NCBI GenBank assembly: GCA_011032825.1
Contig: JAADJZ010000001.1
Span: 372,001-436,000, forward strand
Length of the DNA: 64,000 nucleotides
Direction of reading: 5' to 3'
From: Massariosphaeria phaeospora
Lineage: Eukaryota > Ascomycota > Dothideomycetes > Pleosporales
Shown: positions 33,700-45,834 of the stretch, one piece after another
Position numbering within the stretch: position 1 is the stretch's first letter
Layout: every line of letters starts with the position of its first letter
The notes under the pieces: model-generated
Database searches by the model: none
Seen by the model: only the letters and a program-made list of their open reading frames with translations
Told to the model about the DNA's origin: nothing
Made by a program: the position numbers and the translations under genes

Positions 33700-34964
33700 A
33701 TGCTCGCCGGACCCCCCCGTGCCTACAGCCTCGTCTTGGTTGCGCTTCTGCTGGTCCTAGGATTATGGTATCTCCGACTCGCCCAGCAGCCTCAGTATCC
33801 AGATACAACGAGGTACCGACCCGTGCGCGGCGATCCGCTCGATTTTAGCATTCCGTTGCACTACACGGAAGGGCTCGCGAAACCGCCGGGAACCAACTAC
33901 AGCCATGTGATCGTGGTGCCTAAGACAGTCAAGGAGGATTTGGGTTGGATGGAGAAAGACCTGCCCGATTCGCCGATTGTGATCTATGAAGTAGACAATC
34001 CAAACGCGGAGAACAAGGTTCCGAAGAATAAGGGTCGCGAGGCTATGGTATGTCTGGATACATTTACAAACATTCCTTGTGCGAGCTGCGACGCTGATTC
34101 ATGTTTGCAATCTAGGTCTATCTTTCCTACATAATTGACCACTACGATGCCCTCCCCGACACGATCCTCTTCATGCACGCCCACCGAAAAGCCTGGCACA
34201 ACAACATGCTCATGGGACTCGACTCGGTACAAATGATCAAGCGCCTGAACCACGATCGCGTCGCGCGCCTCGGATATATGAATGTGCGATGCCATCACGA
34301 CCCTGGCTGTCCAGATTGGATACACATGGACCGTCCTGGCGGCGACTTTGACTTCTTCCACAAACCGGAAGAGATATACTGGCGGAGACAGGTCTGGGAG
34401 GAGATACATCCGGGTGCGCCTATACCACCCACTATATCAGGAATATGCTGCGCGCAGTTCGCCGTCAGCCGAGACAGAATACGAGACGTGCCTCTCGCCC
34501 GATACCAGCACTACCGAAAGTGGCTGCTGAACACAGCCATAGATGACCAGTTCTCAGGCCGCATCTTCGAGTACATCTGGCACTATATCTTCACGGGTCA
34601 CGAAGTGTACTGTCCCGCAATGAACTCCTGCTACTGCGACGGCTACGGTTTCTGCTTCGGTGGGCGCGCCAACTTCGAAGAGTACTTCGCGAAGCAGGAT
34701 GAGCGCAACAAGCTATTCGTGGAACTAGAAGTGTTCAACAAGAAGAAGGAAGATGCGGACAAGGAAATGAAGCCCCTGGAATGGAATGAGACTCAGAAGG
34801 CGCGCATCGAGGAGCTGAAGAGCATAATCAACGTCATGGATCGGTGGTTGAATACCAAACGAGTCGAGGCGACCAAGAGGGGCGAGGACCCAAAGAATAG
34901 GGCCGAGGAGATGGAAAACTACGACTCGAGTCGCATCTGGGATTATGCTCCGAAGAATGATTGA
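33700..34964 (+). CDS. DUF3431 family protein, type II membrane topology
   Basis: Two exons (33700-34047, 34116-34964; GTATGT donor, CTAG acceptor) total 1197 nt, 398 residues. An N-terminal anchor (YSLVLVALLLVLGLWYL) at about residues 9-25 predicts a single-pass Golgi/ER membrane protein with lumenal bulk. The DUF3431 core reads SHVIVVPKTVKEDLGWMEKD, IVIYEVDNPN, KNKGREAMVYLSYIIDHYD, LPDTILFMHAHRKAWHN and GICCAQFAVSRDRI. YLSYIIDHYD and FMHAHR are the recognisable glycosyltransferase-like signatures. The ICCAQFAVS motif and FEYIWHYIFTG lie near the end of the core. The last ~90 residues are a charged helix (KKKEDADKEMKP). A transferase role is inferred, not proven. Confidence 0.88.
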
Positions 34965-35907
34965 TACGGCTTGCGGGTTTGTTCCAGCGTTGGTCTCTTG
35001 GATAAGGAGCAAAGGATTGTGCATCAAAATCAGGCATGGATATTATGGATATAGGGCTTTCGTATATAGACCTCAAATGTGCAAGTTTCATAATCAGTTT
35101 CCAGATGTTGGCATCGTTATACATAGCGGCCAGGCGCGGTTTTGCTCGGCGGCCGCTTGCCGCTCACGTGGCCACGCCACGCGCACGCGTTTCATGGATA
35201 AATCAAGATGCCCGCTCCAAGCTGTACTCCGGAGCCACCAGGAGCCATTCTACCTAGCATTCTGATGTAAACATATACCATTATATCTCTCTACTTTACT
35301 CCGTACTCCCGTATATAACAAAATCGATTTACCACGCCTTCAACAACTGACACCCCTGCACAATGGGTGGCTGGGGGTCGAGGCCCTTACCTCGCGAGGC
35401 CACAATGCAGCTATGTACGCTACGGAGTATTGTAGGTGCCTTTACCTCACTCACGACACACCCGCTCTCAACGGTCGACGACCCGGTTGCTCGAGTACGC
35501 CACAAGCTTTTCCCCTCGACCGCAGACACACGGTTCTTCTTACCGCCCGCTCGCTCTACGTCGCAACGCGCACCCCACGCGCCCCACGCCTACGCCTGGT
35601 CAGGAACATCCACCACCTGCAAGCTCTGGATCCGAGCGCTGCTAGTGGCCGTTGCGCACCATATTCCCCTCTACGAAATACCACCTAGATGCGGGCACCA
35701 TCCTCCTAGCACGAATATTAGCTACCACCTGGTGGACTGCCTTTACCGTTACCTGAACCGCTATGGCTGCCTAGAGACGCGTCGTGATACGTTAAATCTC
35801 TTTGCGCTTTACCTCACCCTCGACCACACGACCGAAATACATTTTTGCGAATCGGCCACGACGACAGGAAGAATCGCGCTTTAGCTTGTGTGCGCAGCGG
35901 CAACGAA
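34965..35907. other. Intergenic, dim-2 upstream region
   Basis: No gene is recognised. Open frames at 35363-35884 have no domain and no ATG-supported splice model. Confidence 0.4.
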
Positions 35908-38900
35908 ATGAAGATCAACAATGGCTCAATTCCACTGCCAAATCTGAAGCCGCAAATCCAAGTCAGACCCAAACCGGCGGACTACGCGAGTTCACACGCA
36001 ACGAACTGGTTACCGCCACAGCCTGTCGTATCTGAACGAGAGGCGTTGGAAGGCTTGAAGGTAGCATAAACATATACATACAAGTGTGTCGACTGACTCT
36101 TCTAGGGCGAATGGACAACCCGAGATGACCAGACACCTGTCACTTTTGAAGACTACGCCGCTAAAAAGGAGATCCTCATCGCAGACCTAGACCAGTTCGA
36201 GATTTTCAGGTCCCCTAGCAATGCGAAACGCGGTTACGAACTCACATCTATACATCAATATCGGGATCTTTCGGTCAATGGCTTTCTCTCTATCGGTGGT
36301 GTCCGCTATTACATTGAACTTGCGACAGTCAAAGATTATTCTGTTGAAGGCTATGACGACGATATTGACCCGGGTACCACGACATACATTCAGACTGCGT
36401 GTGCCCACGGGGATGACACGTACGACATCTGGTACAGGCTCAAGGATCCTTGCATTCACTATCGACGTTTCCACGAGCCGTTCCAATGGATTGCCACATT
36501 CGGCAAGCACGTTCTCGACTTCATGAGCACGAGAGATCCAGAAATCAATGTCCGTCTTGAGGATTTCAGGACCACCTTCTATACATGGCTCAGTGCCCGC
36601 TTCCGACGGCATCCTAAGCTTCAAAAGTGGCTAAACGCCTTTGGCAAGACAGATTTTCGAGTAGCCTTTCACGCCTATGGAGATTATATGCACTATCAAG
36701 CTTTTCACTTATCGAACTCCAAAGCACTACTTGCTCACCGGATTTGGGCTGAGTGCATGAAAGCGGACAGGCACGTCTTCAGTCAGCAGCCGCTCATCTG
36801 CCAGAAGACGATCGCCACTCCCTTCGTCTACGAGTGCTTCAAGGCCATGTACTTCGGCGGTAATTTAAAGGAAATGGCGCCCACTGAGACTGTCCGTGTC
36901 CGACGAAAACAACGCAAAGTCGCGATGGGTTTTGCTAGAGCAACAGCCCAATCTTATGATGCGCCGAAGCTTTATGATGCGCCAAACAAAAAGAGACACT
37001 GGCAGATGGACTCGTTAAAAGCGGGTGACATCGTTGGAGTACAACCGAGTGAGAAAGAGATAGACACCTGGGGGTCGGTAGACCAATATTGGCCAGCATA
37101 CATCCAGCGGATCGAACCATTAGATGACGATAGAGTCAAACTCATTGTTCTATGGCTTTATCGACCTGGCGATACCACCATCTCGACAACAAAGTACCCT
37201 TATCCTAAGGAGTTGTTTTTCTCTGATAACTGCAACTGCACCGAGTCTGAGATCTTGTCGACTGATGTAGCTCAACTCTATACGGTGGACTGGTGCCCGA
37301 TAACCCTCAACACCAAGAAAGACTTCTTTATACGTCAAAAATATATTACTCAAGAAGGCGCTTTTGTCACTCTCGATAGAACAGATCTTCAATGCGAGTG
37401 CAACAAGACGAAGGCAAATCCAATCGATAGGTTTCATCGTGGGGACTGCGTTTACGTTCGGAAGGGGCGAGATGGCTTGGAGCCAGCCATTGTTCATCGC
37501 ATCGACAAGGCCACCGACGAGATTACATTGCGAAGGCTGTTGCGGCTGAAAGAAGCCTGTCACAGCTTTGCTGGTCGGCATGAGAAAGACGTGCTCGACA
37601 ATGAGCTTGTATTGACAAACCAGGTGTACACCGTGGCTACGAAACGCCTCGCCGCTGACCGAGCATGTCATGTAAGGTATTTCCGGAAAGACCAGGTGCT
37701 TTCAAACAGGATTCCCGTGCCTTATAACCGAAGAGGCAACGGCGATTTATGGATCCTCTCTATGGAGCTGGACAATGACGGAACTAAGCTCGCATTTATA
37801 GCATGGGCTCCTACAGATATCAACCAGGGCCCCAATTATGACGAAGGATCTTCCCTTCGGAAACTAACTGGCCTCAGCATCTTTAGCGGGGGAGGGAATT
37901 TTGACAGAGGTCTAGAGGAAGGTGGAGCTGTCGAATTCCGGACTGCAATCGACATAAGTCCAGAGGCCATCCATACTCAGCACGCGAATTCGAGCGCTCA
38001 GAATGCAAATGCAATGAACCCGTATTGTGGCTCAGTTGATGATTACCTCAAGGCGGTATTAGCTGGAAATACCAAGAAAGCCCTTGCTTGCATAAGCGAA
38101 GTACAGTTTCTGGCTGCAGGAAGCCCATGTCCTGGATTCTCTAGTATGCAACAAGACTGGAGGAGCCCTGAGTCACTACGAAACGCTTCTCACGTCACAA
38201 CATTTTGTTCTTTCGTTGACGTGTATCGACCAGAGTATGCCATCTTGGAAAACGTCGTGCACATGTCTGTCACACGTAAAGGTTACGAAAAGGAACAAGT
38301 TCTGGCCCAAATCATTGGGTGTTTGGTTGCTCTTGGCTACCAGGTCAATCAGTGGATCATGGATTCATGGAGCTATGGGAGCGCTCAACGAAGATCCCGT
38401 TTGTTCATTTCGATTGCTGCACCAGGACTACCCCCAATCATCCAGCCATGGCATACCCACAGCCACCCTGACCATGTTGTGGGTAGGAGCCTTGGAAGAC
38501 TATCGAATGGCCTCCGCTTCGGTGAACGCGAAAGATACGCTACACCGTTCCAATACGTCACAGCGGGAGACGTTACAGGCGATCTCCCTATCATTGGAAA
38601 TGGACATGTTCAGTCATGCGTCCCATTTCCGGACCACAGACTATCCGGACCCATGAGTCGTCATGACCGCTACTTAACAGAACACATCCCTACGCAACCG
38701 GCCGGTCAGGGATACGCTGAGGCCATAAAACTTGGACAAATGCCACAGAGTCTCCGCAAGAATTGGCGGGAAATTGGAAAAGCGTATCGAAGAATTAATC
38801 GAGCGGGCTTGATTCCAACCATCAAAACTAAAGTCAGTCCTCAAGATTCGAGGGGCGATGCTGTCATTCACTGGGATGAACATCGCACAATCACGATCCA

Positions 38901-39546
38901 GGAGGCCAGACGAACCCAGGCGATTCCGGACCACGAGGTGCTCGTGGGATCTCTATCAGAGCAATGGCGCATAATAGGAAACGGAGTTGATCGACAGGTC
39001 GCCTTGGCTTTAGGTTTGGCACTTCGTCAAGCTCGTGAGCGGCAAACTCGGACAAGCTCCCCCAATGACAGCCGGGACGATGAGTCCCCCCTACATAACG
39101 CTCGAGAGGAATATGAGCGCCCCACGTCATCTACTAGTACAGCGTCTGTCATTAGCGTTAGAGTACCATCCTCATTCGCTGTCTCTACTCAACAAGCTAC
39201 CGCGTCCCGAACTATTACAAGCATACTGTCTAGAGTGCCCAAGTCTCTAGTTGGTGTGTTGTCATCGAACCGAAAGCGAAGTAGGGAGAATGAGGAGACC
39301 ACCGAAGAACCGCTTCGATTGAAGCGAGTGAAACAGACTGAACAACCAGCTCCGGTTGTAGCCCCTGAGTCTGCTCCAGCTTCTCGTCAGCATCTTAGGA
39401 CAGAGACAGTTCGAAATAAGAGGGCACCTTCTGTTGAATGTCTGGGTTCGCGGCGGACAAGACAATCAGGAGGGGCACCTGAGTATACACCGGCAGAATG
39501 GAATAAGGTCCCGGAAAGGATCCTGAAGAAACCGGCTGGAGAATGA
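35908..39546 (+). CDS. dim-2: DIM-2-like DNA (cytosine-5) methyltransferase
   Basis: Exon 1 (35908-36060) and exon 2 (36106-39546) join through a 45-nt intron to 3594 nt, 1197 residues. Two BAH-type modules precede the catalytic domain: one begins near MDSLKAGDIVGVQPSEKE, the second near RFHRGDCVYVRKGRDGLEP. Methyltransferase motif I is LSIFSGGGNFDRGLEEGGA (from about residue 641). Motif IV is GSPCPGFSS with catalytic Cys726. Motif VI is ILENVV (about 766). Motif VIII is GSAQRRSRLF. Motifs IX-X are in IGNGVDRQVALALG. A ~200-residue basic, Ser/Thr-rich tail with an RKRSRENEETTEE NLS-like stretch ends the protein. DIM-2 methylates cytosine in heterochromatin and repeats, guided by H3K9me3 and HP1 in Neurospora. 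BAH domains and length favour DIM-2 over RID. Pro replaces the usual Gln after the catalytic Pro-Cys. Confidence 0.88.
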
Positions 39547-39945
39547 GGTTAAGAGACAGGTGAATCGTGGTGCATCTACCCATACACGGGTCGAAATCTC
39601 CGCTGCAACTTCATCTGTCAGAGGATGACATCTGCTTTATGGCATTATATAGACGGGCATCAGAATCTTGCTTGCTACAGTGGCTTTTGCCTTGAGCTTT
39701 TGCATCACCCAGCGTTTTCAGCGAACAATATAGGCTCCTTTCGCTACGCATCTCCCTTATACTTTTATAGATAGCCAACTCGTTCTGATATCCTGATATT
39801 GAGAATCGCAGCGCGTACGCCTTGTTTGGCTGCCACTTCCGAATTCAGACTAGTTCTAGCACTAGAGAAAATGCACCTGTTTTCTCACATTCGGCTCCCT
39901 AACACGACCGCTGTGAAACCACTCACTTCAACATTGATTAGTAGG
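39547..39945. other. Intergenic, dihydroorotase leader
   Basis: No other gene is seen. An in-frame upstream ATG at 39871 would add 25 residues to dihydroorotase. Confidence 0.4.
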
Positions 39946-41354
39946 ATGAAGCTACGAAGCGTGAACGAGATCGAGCTGCCGGCGGCGTTTGATGCTCATG
40001 TGCACTTGAGGGATGGCGAAATGTCGCAGCTGGTTACCCCCACTATTCGACGGGGTGGGGTGAATCAGGTGTATGTTATGGTAAGTACGACAGTCTCTCC
40101 TTTCAATGATATATTAGTGTATTTGAAGGGTCCAGTAATTTCTATTCGCTTTCGTCGCATTATAAAGAGAATTAAGTAACAAGAGACGCTCCCTGGTCAT
40201 CTATTGATGGCAAATCGTTGTTTCTACCACACGCGAAGAGCATTCCCAGTATCTACGCTTTTCTCTCATACTTTTCAAAGCCAGGTCGGAGCCGTATGAT
40301 TAACTCAAAGTCAGCCTAACCTCGTTCCGCCTATCACAACCATCCAACAATGCCTCGAGTACCGCGATCGCCTAAAAGCTATCGACCCCAGCGTCGACTA
40401 TCTCATGTCTCTCTATCTCCATGAATCCATCACCCCTGAGGTCATCCGCGAAGCAAAGAAAGCAGGTATCACAGGTGTGAAGTCGTATCCAGCCGGCGTG
40501 ACGACCGTAAGCGTCCCGCTCCAATTGCCATGACATATGGTTGACATGCAGCGTCAAAGAACTCGTCGTCCGGCGTCGTCGACTACGCTACCTTCTACCC
40601 GGTCTTTGCCGAGATGGAAAAGCAGAACATGGTCCTCAATCTACACGGCGAAGTCCCCTCAACCCCAACACACGCCCCCTCATCGACCACCACGAAGGAC
40701 GACGTCCCGACACCAGCCATCACAATCCTCAACGCCGAACCAGCCTTCCTACCAACCTTCAAAGCCCTCCACGAACGCTTCCCAAACCTACGCATTATCC
40801 TCGAGCACTGCAGCACAGCCGCTGCTCTCGCCGCCGTCCGCGCCTGCGGCCCCACCGTCGCCGGCACCATCACCGCACACCACCTCTCCCTCATCATCGA
40901 CGACTGGGCCGGCGACCCCTTCTGTTTCTGCAAGCCCGTGGCCAAGACGCCCGAGGACCGCGACGCGCTGCTCAAAGCCGTGGTTTCGAGCCAGGGGCGC
41001 TTCTTCCTCGGTACGGACTCTGCGCCGCACGATAGCAGGAAGAAGAGGGGTGAGGATAAGATTGCTGCGGGTGTGTTTACGCAGCCGTATGCGGTGGGCC
41101 TGGTACTCGATGCATTGGAGAAGGGCGTTGAGCGGGGCGTGTTGGCTGAGGGGGATGTGTCGCAGGAGGTGCTTGAGGGATTTTTGGGGGGTTGGGGCCG
41201 TGGATTCTATGGTGCTGAGGAGACAAGGGGAGAACGAATCGTGCTGAAGAGGGGGGGAGAGGATATCGTAGATGTGCTGAGGAAGGACGGTGTAAGTGTC
41301 GATGTAGTGCCGTTCCGACGTGGGGAGCAGACGTGGAGCGTTAGTTGGAAATGA
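39946..41354 (+). CDS. ura4: Dihydroorotase
   Basis: Three exons (39946-40080, 40315-40506, 40560-41354) give 1122 nt, 373 residues. The enzyme interconverts carbamoyl-aspartate and dihydroorotate in de novo pyrimidine synthesis (cytosol). Metal ligands are all visible: His18 and His20 (FDAHVHLRDG), carboxylated Lys101 (GVKSYPAG), His138 (LNLHGEV), His192 (LEHCST) and Asp262 (LGTDSAPHD). The start at 39946 places IELPAAFDAHVHL at the usual distance from the N terminus. The intron 1 interval is long (234 nt). Intron 2 must use the AAAG acceptor (40556-40559), because the earlier CAG (40549-40551) breaks the frame of GVTT|NSSSGVVDY. This is the monofunctional, prokaryote-type enzyme typical of fungi. 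Confidence 0.95.
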
Positions 41355-44300
41355 GGTGCAAAAAGCATTTGTAAGAGCTGAAGATAAAAAAGGTTTTGAT
41401 TATACGACAGAATCTGTGTTGGCCGAAGCAGTCCTTCCTTCTACCATAGTAACATCCCTCGGAGGTCCAAAAACACGCCATGAGTCACATCCTCCAGAAT
41501 CAACACTTCTGGATTCGTATACAGTGTATCGAGGTTTCGGTAGCTCTAACACGTTACACAGCCAGGAAATACGAACCATATAGCTAGAAACACAACGCCA
41601 CACCACACCCTCTCGCTTGCTCTTTCGCCATACAGGCCCTTCTGAGTCTTCTCAGTCTCAAATCCTACAATCTTTTCCCATAAGGATAGTCCAGAAATAC
41701 TTCTGGCGACCAAAGCTATGCCCATTCTAGCTGTTCCAGACCGAAGCCTCACATAGAGCTGAGTAGAAGCGTTTTGTGAGTAAGGGTTTGCTGTCGTGGA
41801 AGAGAATGAAGCCTGAGACCTGGGTAGGACAGGAGGGAGCTTGTATGTGCGCCCACGGAGGGAAAGAAGGTTTGTATATGGAGGGTTTCAGAAGTCTACC
41901 TCCATGCAAAAATCTTCTACCAAGTGATGTTATCTTCCGGCCGGCTAGGGCGGAATCTCCCCAGGGCTACATTAGGTTGCTTTTGGAGATGCGTACACCC
42001 ATGAAACTTAACAGTTCGAGTTTTATTGTCATGGACAACACTAACGGTCTTTCACCACCATTGGACCATGGGTGGGATGTTTATAATGAGTCGTAGAGAT
42101 ATAGCATACGCCAACGAAACTGGTTTTTATATCGGTATCAAAGAGTGGGCGCAGACACCAGAGCCGGAACGCTACCATAAGACATACTAGCCACAGGTTT
42201 TCGCGTTTCCCTTCTTCCTACTCAATCCAACTCATCGAGGGCGCAGAAGCTCATTTCGAGAAACAACACAACGCCAACACTGACTCGCATGGCAGCAAAA
42301 GGTAGACGATTTTGGAGCTCCGGGGCATGTCTTGTATAACGGCTTTGGGGGTAGGTAGGTGTTGAGAGCAACTTATACGGTCTCTCATCTGCGAGGAATC
42401 GTAATAGTTTATAAGTGCCTGGGAAGTGTAGTCGTTAAGATGGGGAAAGAGGGAAGCTGGGCGAGAGGCGATAGGTATGTCGCTGGATGGAGAAGCCCGG
42501 CCATAGACTTCCGCGACGGTCGTTTTTTCTAGCCGTTCTCGCCGTCATCGAGGAACCGGTATCCGTTTTTCTTGGTCCAGGGAGAGCACAGACAATATGA
42601 GTCGGATCCTTTAGCCGTTTCTTTTCATTCTACTTGAGGTCGGCCAATTTGATGACACTACAGCGGCCCATTGTCTTTTTCCAATTCCATTTGAAGTATA
42701 GGTATCGTCTTTCCACCAACTGACTGAAACTCATACATAGCATTTTGTAGTCCTTGTTTCCTGTTCCGCACAACACGAGTCATGATTGGTGTAGGATATA
42801 TTTTTATATCTTATACCATCGCACCAGCAATTCTCGTACATCCAGTCAGTCCCCTTTTCAAATTTTGGTTTCCGTCCAACTGGCGGCCTCATGTTCATAT
42901 GTATGTGTCTTTTGGACTACGTCTCGCAGTCATCAGTTTCAGTTGCGGGGCTTTCTTCCTAGCCTGGGGGAGAGCAGACACAACAAACATCGTTTTTTTT
43001 CATCTTTCTTTTAAGGATTCGCTAAGTGACAGTCTTATACCACCACAGCAGCCATTGTCTTGTATTGGTCCCTTTTTGAAGTCTCGCTTTCCGACCAACT
43101 GCTCATTGAATTGTCCTACATGCAATAGTCTCCGAAAGCATTCAATGGTCTTTTGCTCCTGTTCCGGAGACGGGGAGAACAGAGACAACATTTCTGGTCC
43201 GTTCTCCCATTTTCAGTCTTCGTCGATGAGGTCTCGATCTCCGACTATCTCGCCATTGCACCATGGTCCTGTATTCTTTCGAGCCACTCGACCTCAGATC
43301 CAGTCATTGAGTCCAGTGAACCCAAGTTTTAGTCCTCACAGATACCCATCTCGCGGAATTTACAGTTGGTTGAATCCTTGGTGTAGTTCGCCAGATGGAT
43401 CCCGGGACATGCGGCGGTCCTGAGTAATGTTTTAGAGCAACTCGAAAGCCGCGCAGCATGGATCGTACATATGGATATTCAGTAATGCACGGCTCCTGTA
43501 GTAGTCGAAAGGCGAAGTATCAGACGGCCAGCCAGAAACTCGTATCTTTTCGAGAGGCACAAAGCAGGAGAGCCATGCAGCCGCCTCAGTTAACTTTATC
43601 TGATATCATCCTTCTCTCTACGCAGTACACCCAGCCATGACATAATTGGCAGTGATTTTCGGTAACTGGAACCAAAACAAACATTTTTCTGACTAGTATA
43701 GCTTTTTATAACTCTATCCACCGAGCTCCAGATTCGCTTCCGGATTCCAAACATGTCAGAAGAGCTTGGGTCATTTTAGTAAGTCCCTATCTGGTGACTA
43801 TATTTTGTGAAGACGAAGGAGACTTCAGTTGGACAGCCTGGAATGGGCTTATATATGTATCCTAGAGAGAGGAGGCGAGTACTACATACAAGTGTGCGGA
43901 TTCGGATTTCAGTGGAAGAAATCTCGCGGCCTTGCACCAAATACATGGGGTCGGACTGTCTTCCTTTTTCAGGTTTATGTTCCGCTCCAGGATCCCGCGT
44001 CTCGCAGACATACGGGTGTAGGTCTGCGCATTTTCAAGTGCCGTTGTGCTGTGGTGCCAGCCAGGAGAGGGCCATGTCTTTGAACATCATATGAAGCCAC
44101 TCCCGTCGTATATCTTCGCTCCACTCCCCCTTCTATGCCGCCTCCACGATGAAATTTTCCGAATTCCGAATACGCTGCTTCCACCATGCATGTTATATTT
44201 TCCGATTTTTGGATATCCACGGATACGAGTATGTGGAAACGCTGCCATTCTCCACATGTTTTCATTCGCAGCTGCCCCTCATGCTTCTGCACGACTGCGT

Positions 44301-45834
44301 TTTTACACCGTCCACAAGTATTTCCAGGGAGAGAGTAGAAGATTTTGGATAGCGCACAAGGAGAGTCTTTTATACACGTCTGTCTGTCCCACTTGTGATG
44401 CTTTTTCAATCCAACACCTCATTTTTCCACACTGACTGCTGTTTTCTTTCCCCTTAATGTCGAAAACTACTACACTATAGCCTTTTGATAACAGTGTACC
44501 AAGAGTTGAAACATGTTGTATTTGTATGGTGTCTTTTGGAAGGCCAGATACCGCTCACCGCATCAGATACCGCAGCTTGTAATTTTAGTATGCTCGCAGT
44601 AAATGCGTATGGATGTAAAGAAGAAAAGAAAAGTAAGAGAAGAGAGGAGAGGGGGACTTATATACCCGTGCCCCTGAGCAAAGAAAGGAGAAACTGCTCA
44701 CATGTCCTTATAGTCTCACGACACCCAATCTCCTCATCCAACGCAGCTGTTCACATATATTAGCCCAGGCCCATCACACTCTCCTCCGTCCTGCCCACCA
44801 AGTTTCTTAAGCAGACTCCAGCCTGCGAATCTACACAATGAAAATGCTACTGTCAATCTTGCATGGTGGTTTCCGTGCGGCAACATGGCAAAACAGACAG
44901 AACAGAACATGAAGACTTGAACGAAATGAAAACCAATCGCATCACATCAATATCATGATTATCATCACCACCACCACCACTGCTCCTCCCCAACATGCGG
45001 CACCAGAATCAAATTCGGAAACCTGCTCAATCGGCCGCGAAGAGGGGTAGCTATTCCTCCCAACCTACCTCGTTACCCTTTTTGGACCCCCGCGGTCCAC
45101 TTCTCTATCCGCGACGATCCGAACGGGACCACGTAGGGGGGTTGTTTGAATCGACCCGCCAGCGAAGGTTCAAAGCTTATCGGCAGCGGCAGCCACAATA
45201 ATATAGAGTAAGCCATGCAGTGCAGACCTCCGTCGTTCTCTCGACGCGGCGGGGTAACAACAGTCTCCCGCGAGCTCTTCGGAGCTCTACACATCACCGA
45301 TCCTTCAGCAAAACACCAAAGGTATATATCCTTCATCCCCGCTTTACATTAAGCATTATCTAGTAATATTATTCACAGCGGCATTCCCAGCACGCTATCT
45401 CCATGCCAACCGCCCTTCCAAGACAGGTCAAGCCGCCAACAACACCGTTCCTACGATCATCCACACATGTCAAAAACCCCTCTGATGCAAGGTACCCAGC
45501 CTCCTGGAGAGACAAAGAGGCGAACCGCAGCTGGGCCCAAGAGAGCGAACGTGGCGCAAAAGTACAACAGCGGTACTCTTATAGAATACAGAAGCGACCG
45601 ACTCAGGGTATCAAGAGAAAAAAAACGGAATAGGCCACGGCACAAGGGCCGTGGTGAACATGAAGAATGCAATCCGAGCCTCCCGCCGTTTTGCGATGCT
45701 CTTGCTAATGCCAGGATAAACTGATGGCTCGCTGGAAATGCTGAATAAACTCCTTTTGTATGCATGAAATCGTCATTACCGTCACCTCTAGGTGAAATGC
45801 GTTCTTAGGGATGAGTAGAGTGATGCATCGGTGG
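41355..45834. other. Gene-poor block with diverged direct repeats and microsatellites
   Basis: About 4.5 kb without a recognisable protein. At 42570-43260 related segments recur (see separate entry). There is a CAC/ATC trinucleotide tract at about 44944-44985 and a purine-rich AGAAGAGA stretch at about 44620-44660. Many short overlapping frames on both strands show no domain or credible splice chain. Non-coding RNA genes or repeat relics are possible. Confidence 0.45.
42570..43260 (+). repeat. Diverged tandem/direct repeat units
   Basis: Segments around 42661-42775 and 43046-43167 share GCCATTGTCTT-, TTTGAAGT-, CTTTCC.ACCAACTG- and CCTGTTCCG-type words in the same order. A third related segment lies near 42845-42990. 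GGGAGAGCACAGACAA-like words close the units at about 42580, 42968 and 43173. Spacing is irregular (about 160-390 bp) and divergence is high. Confidence 0.5.
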
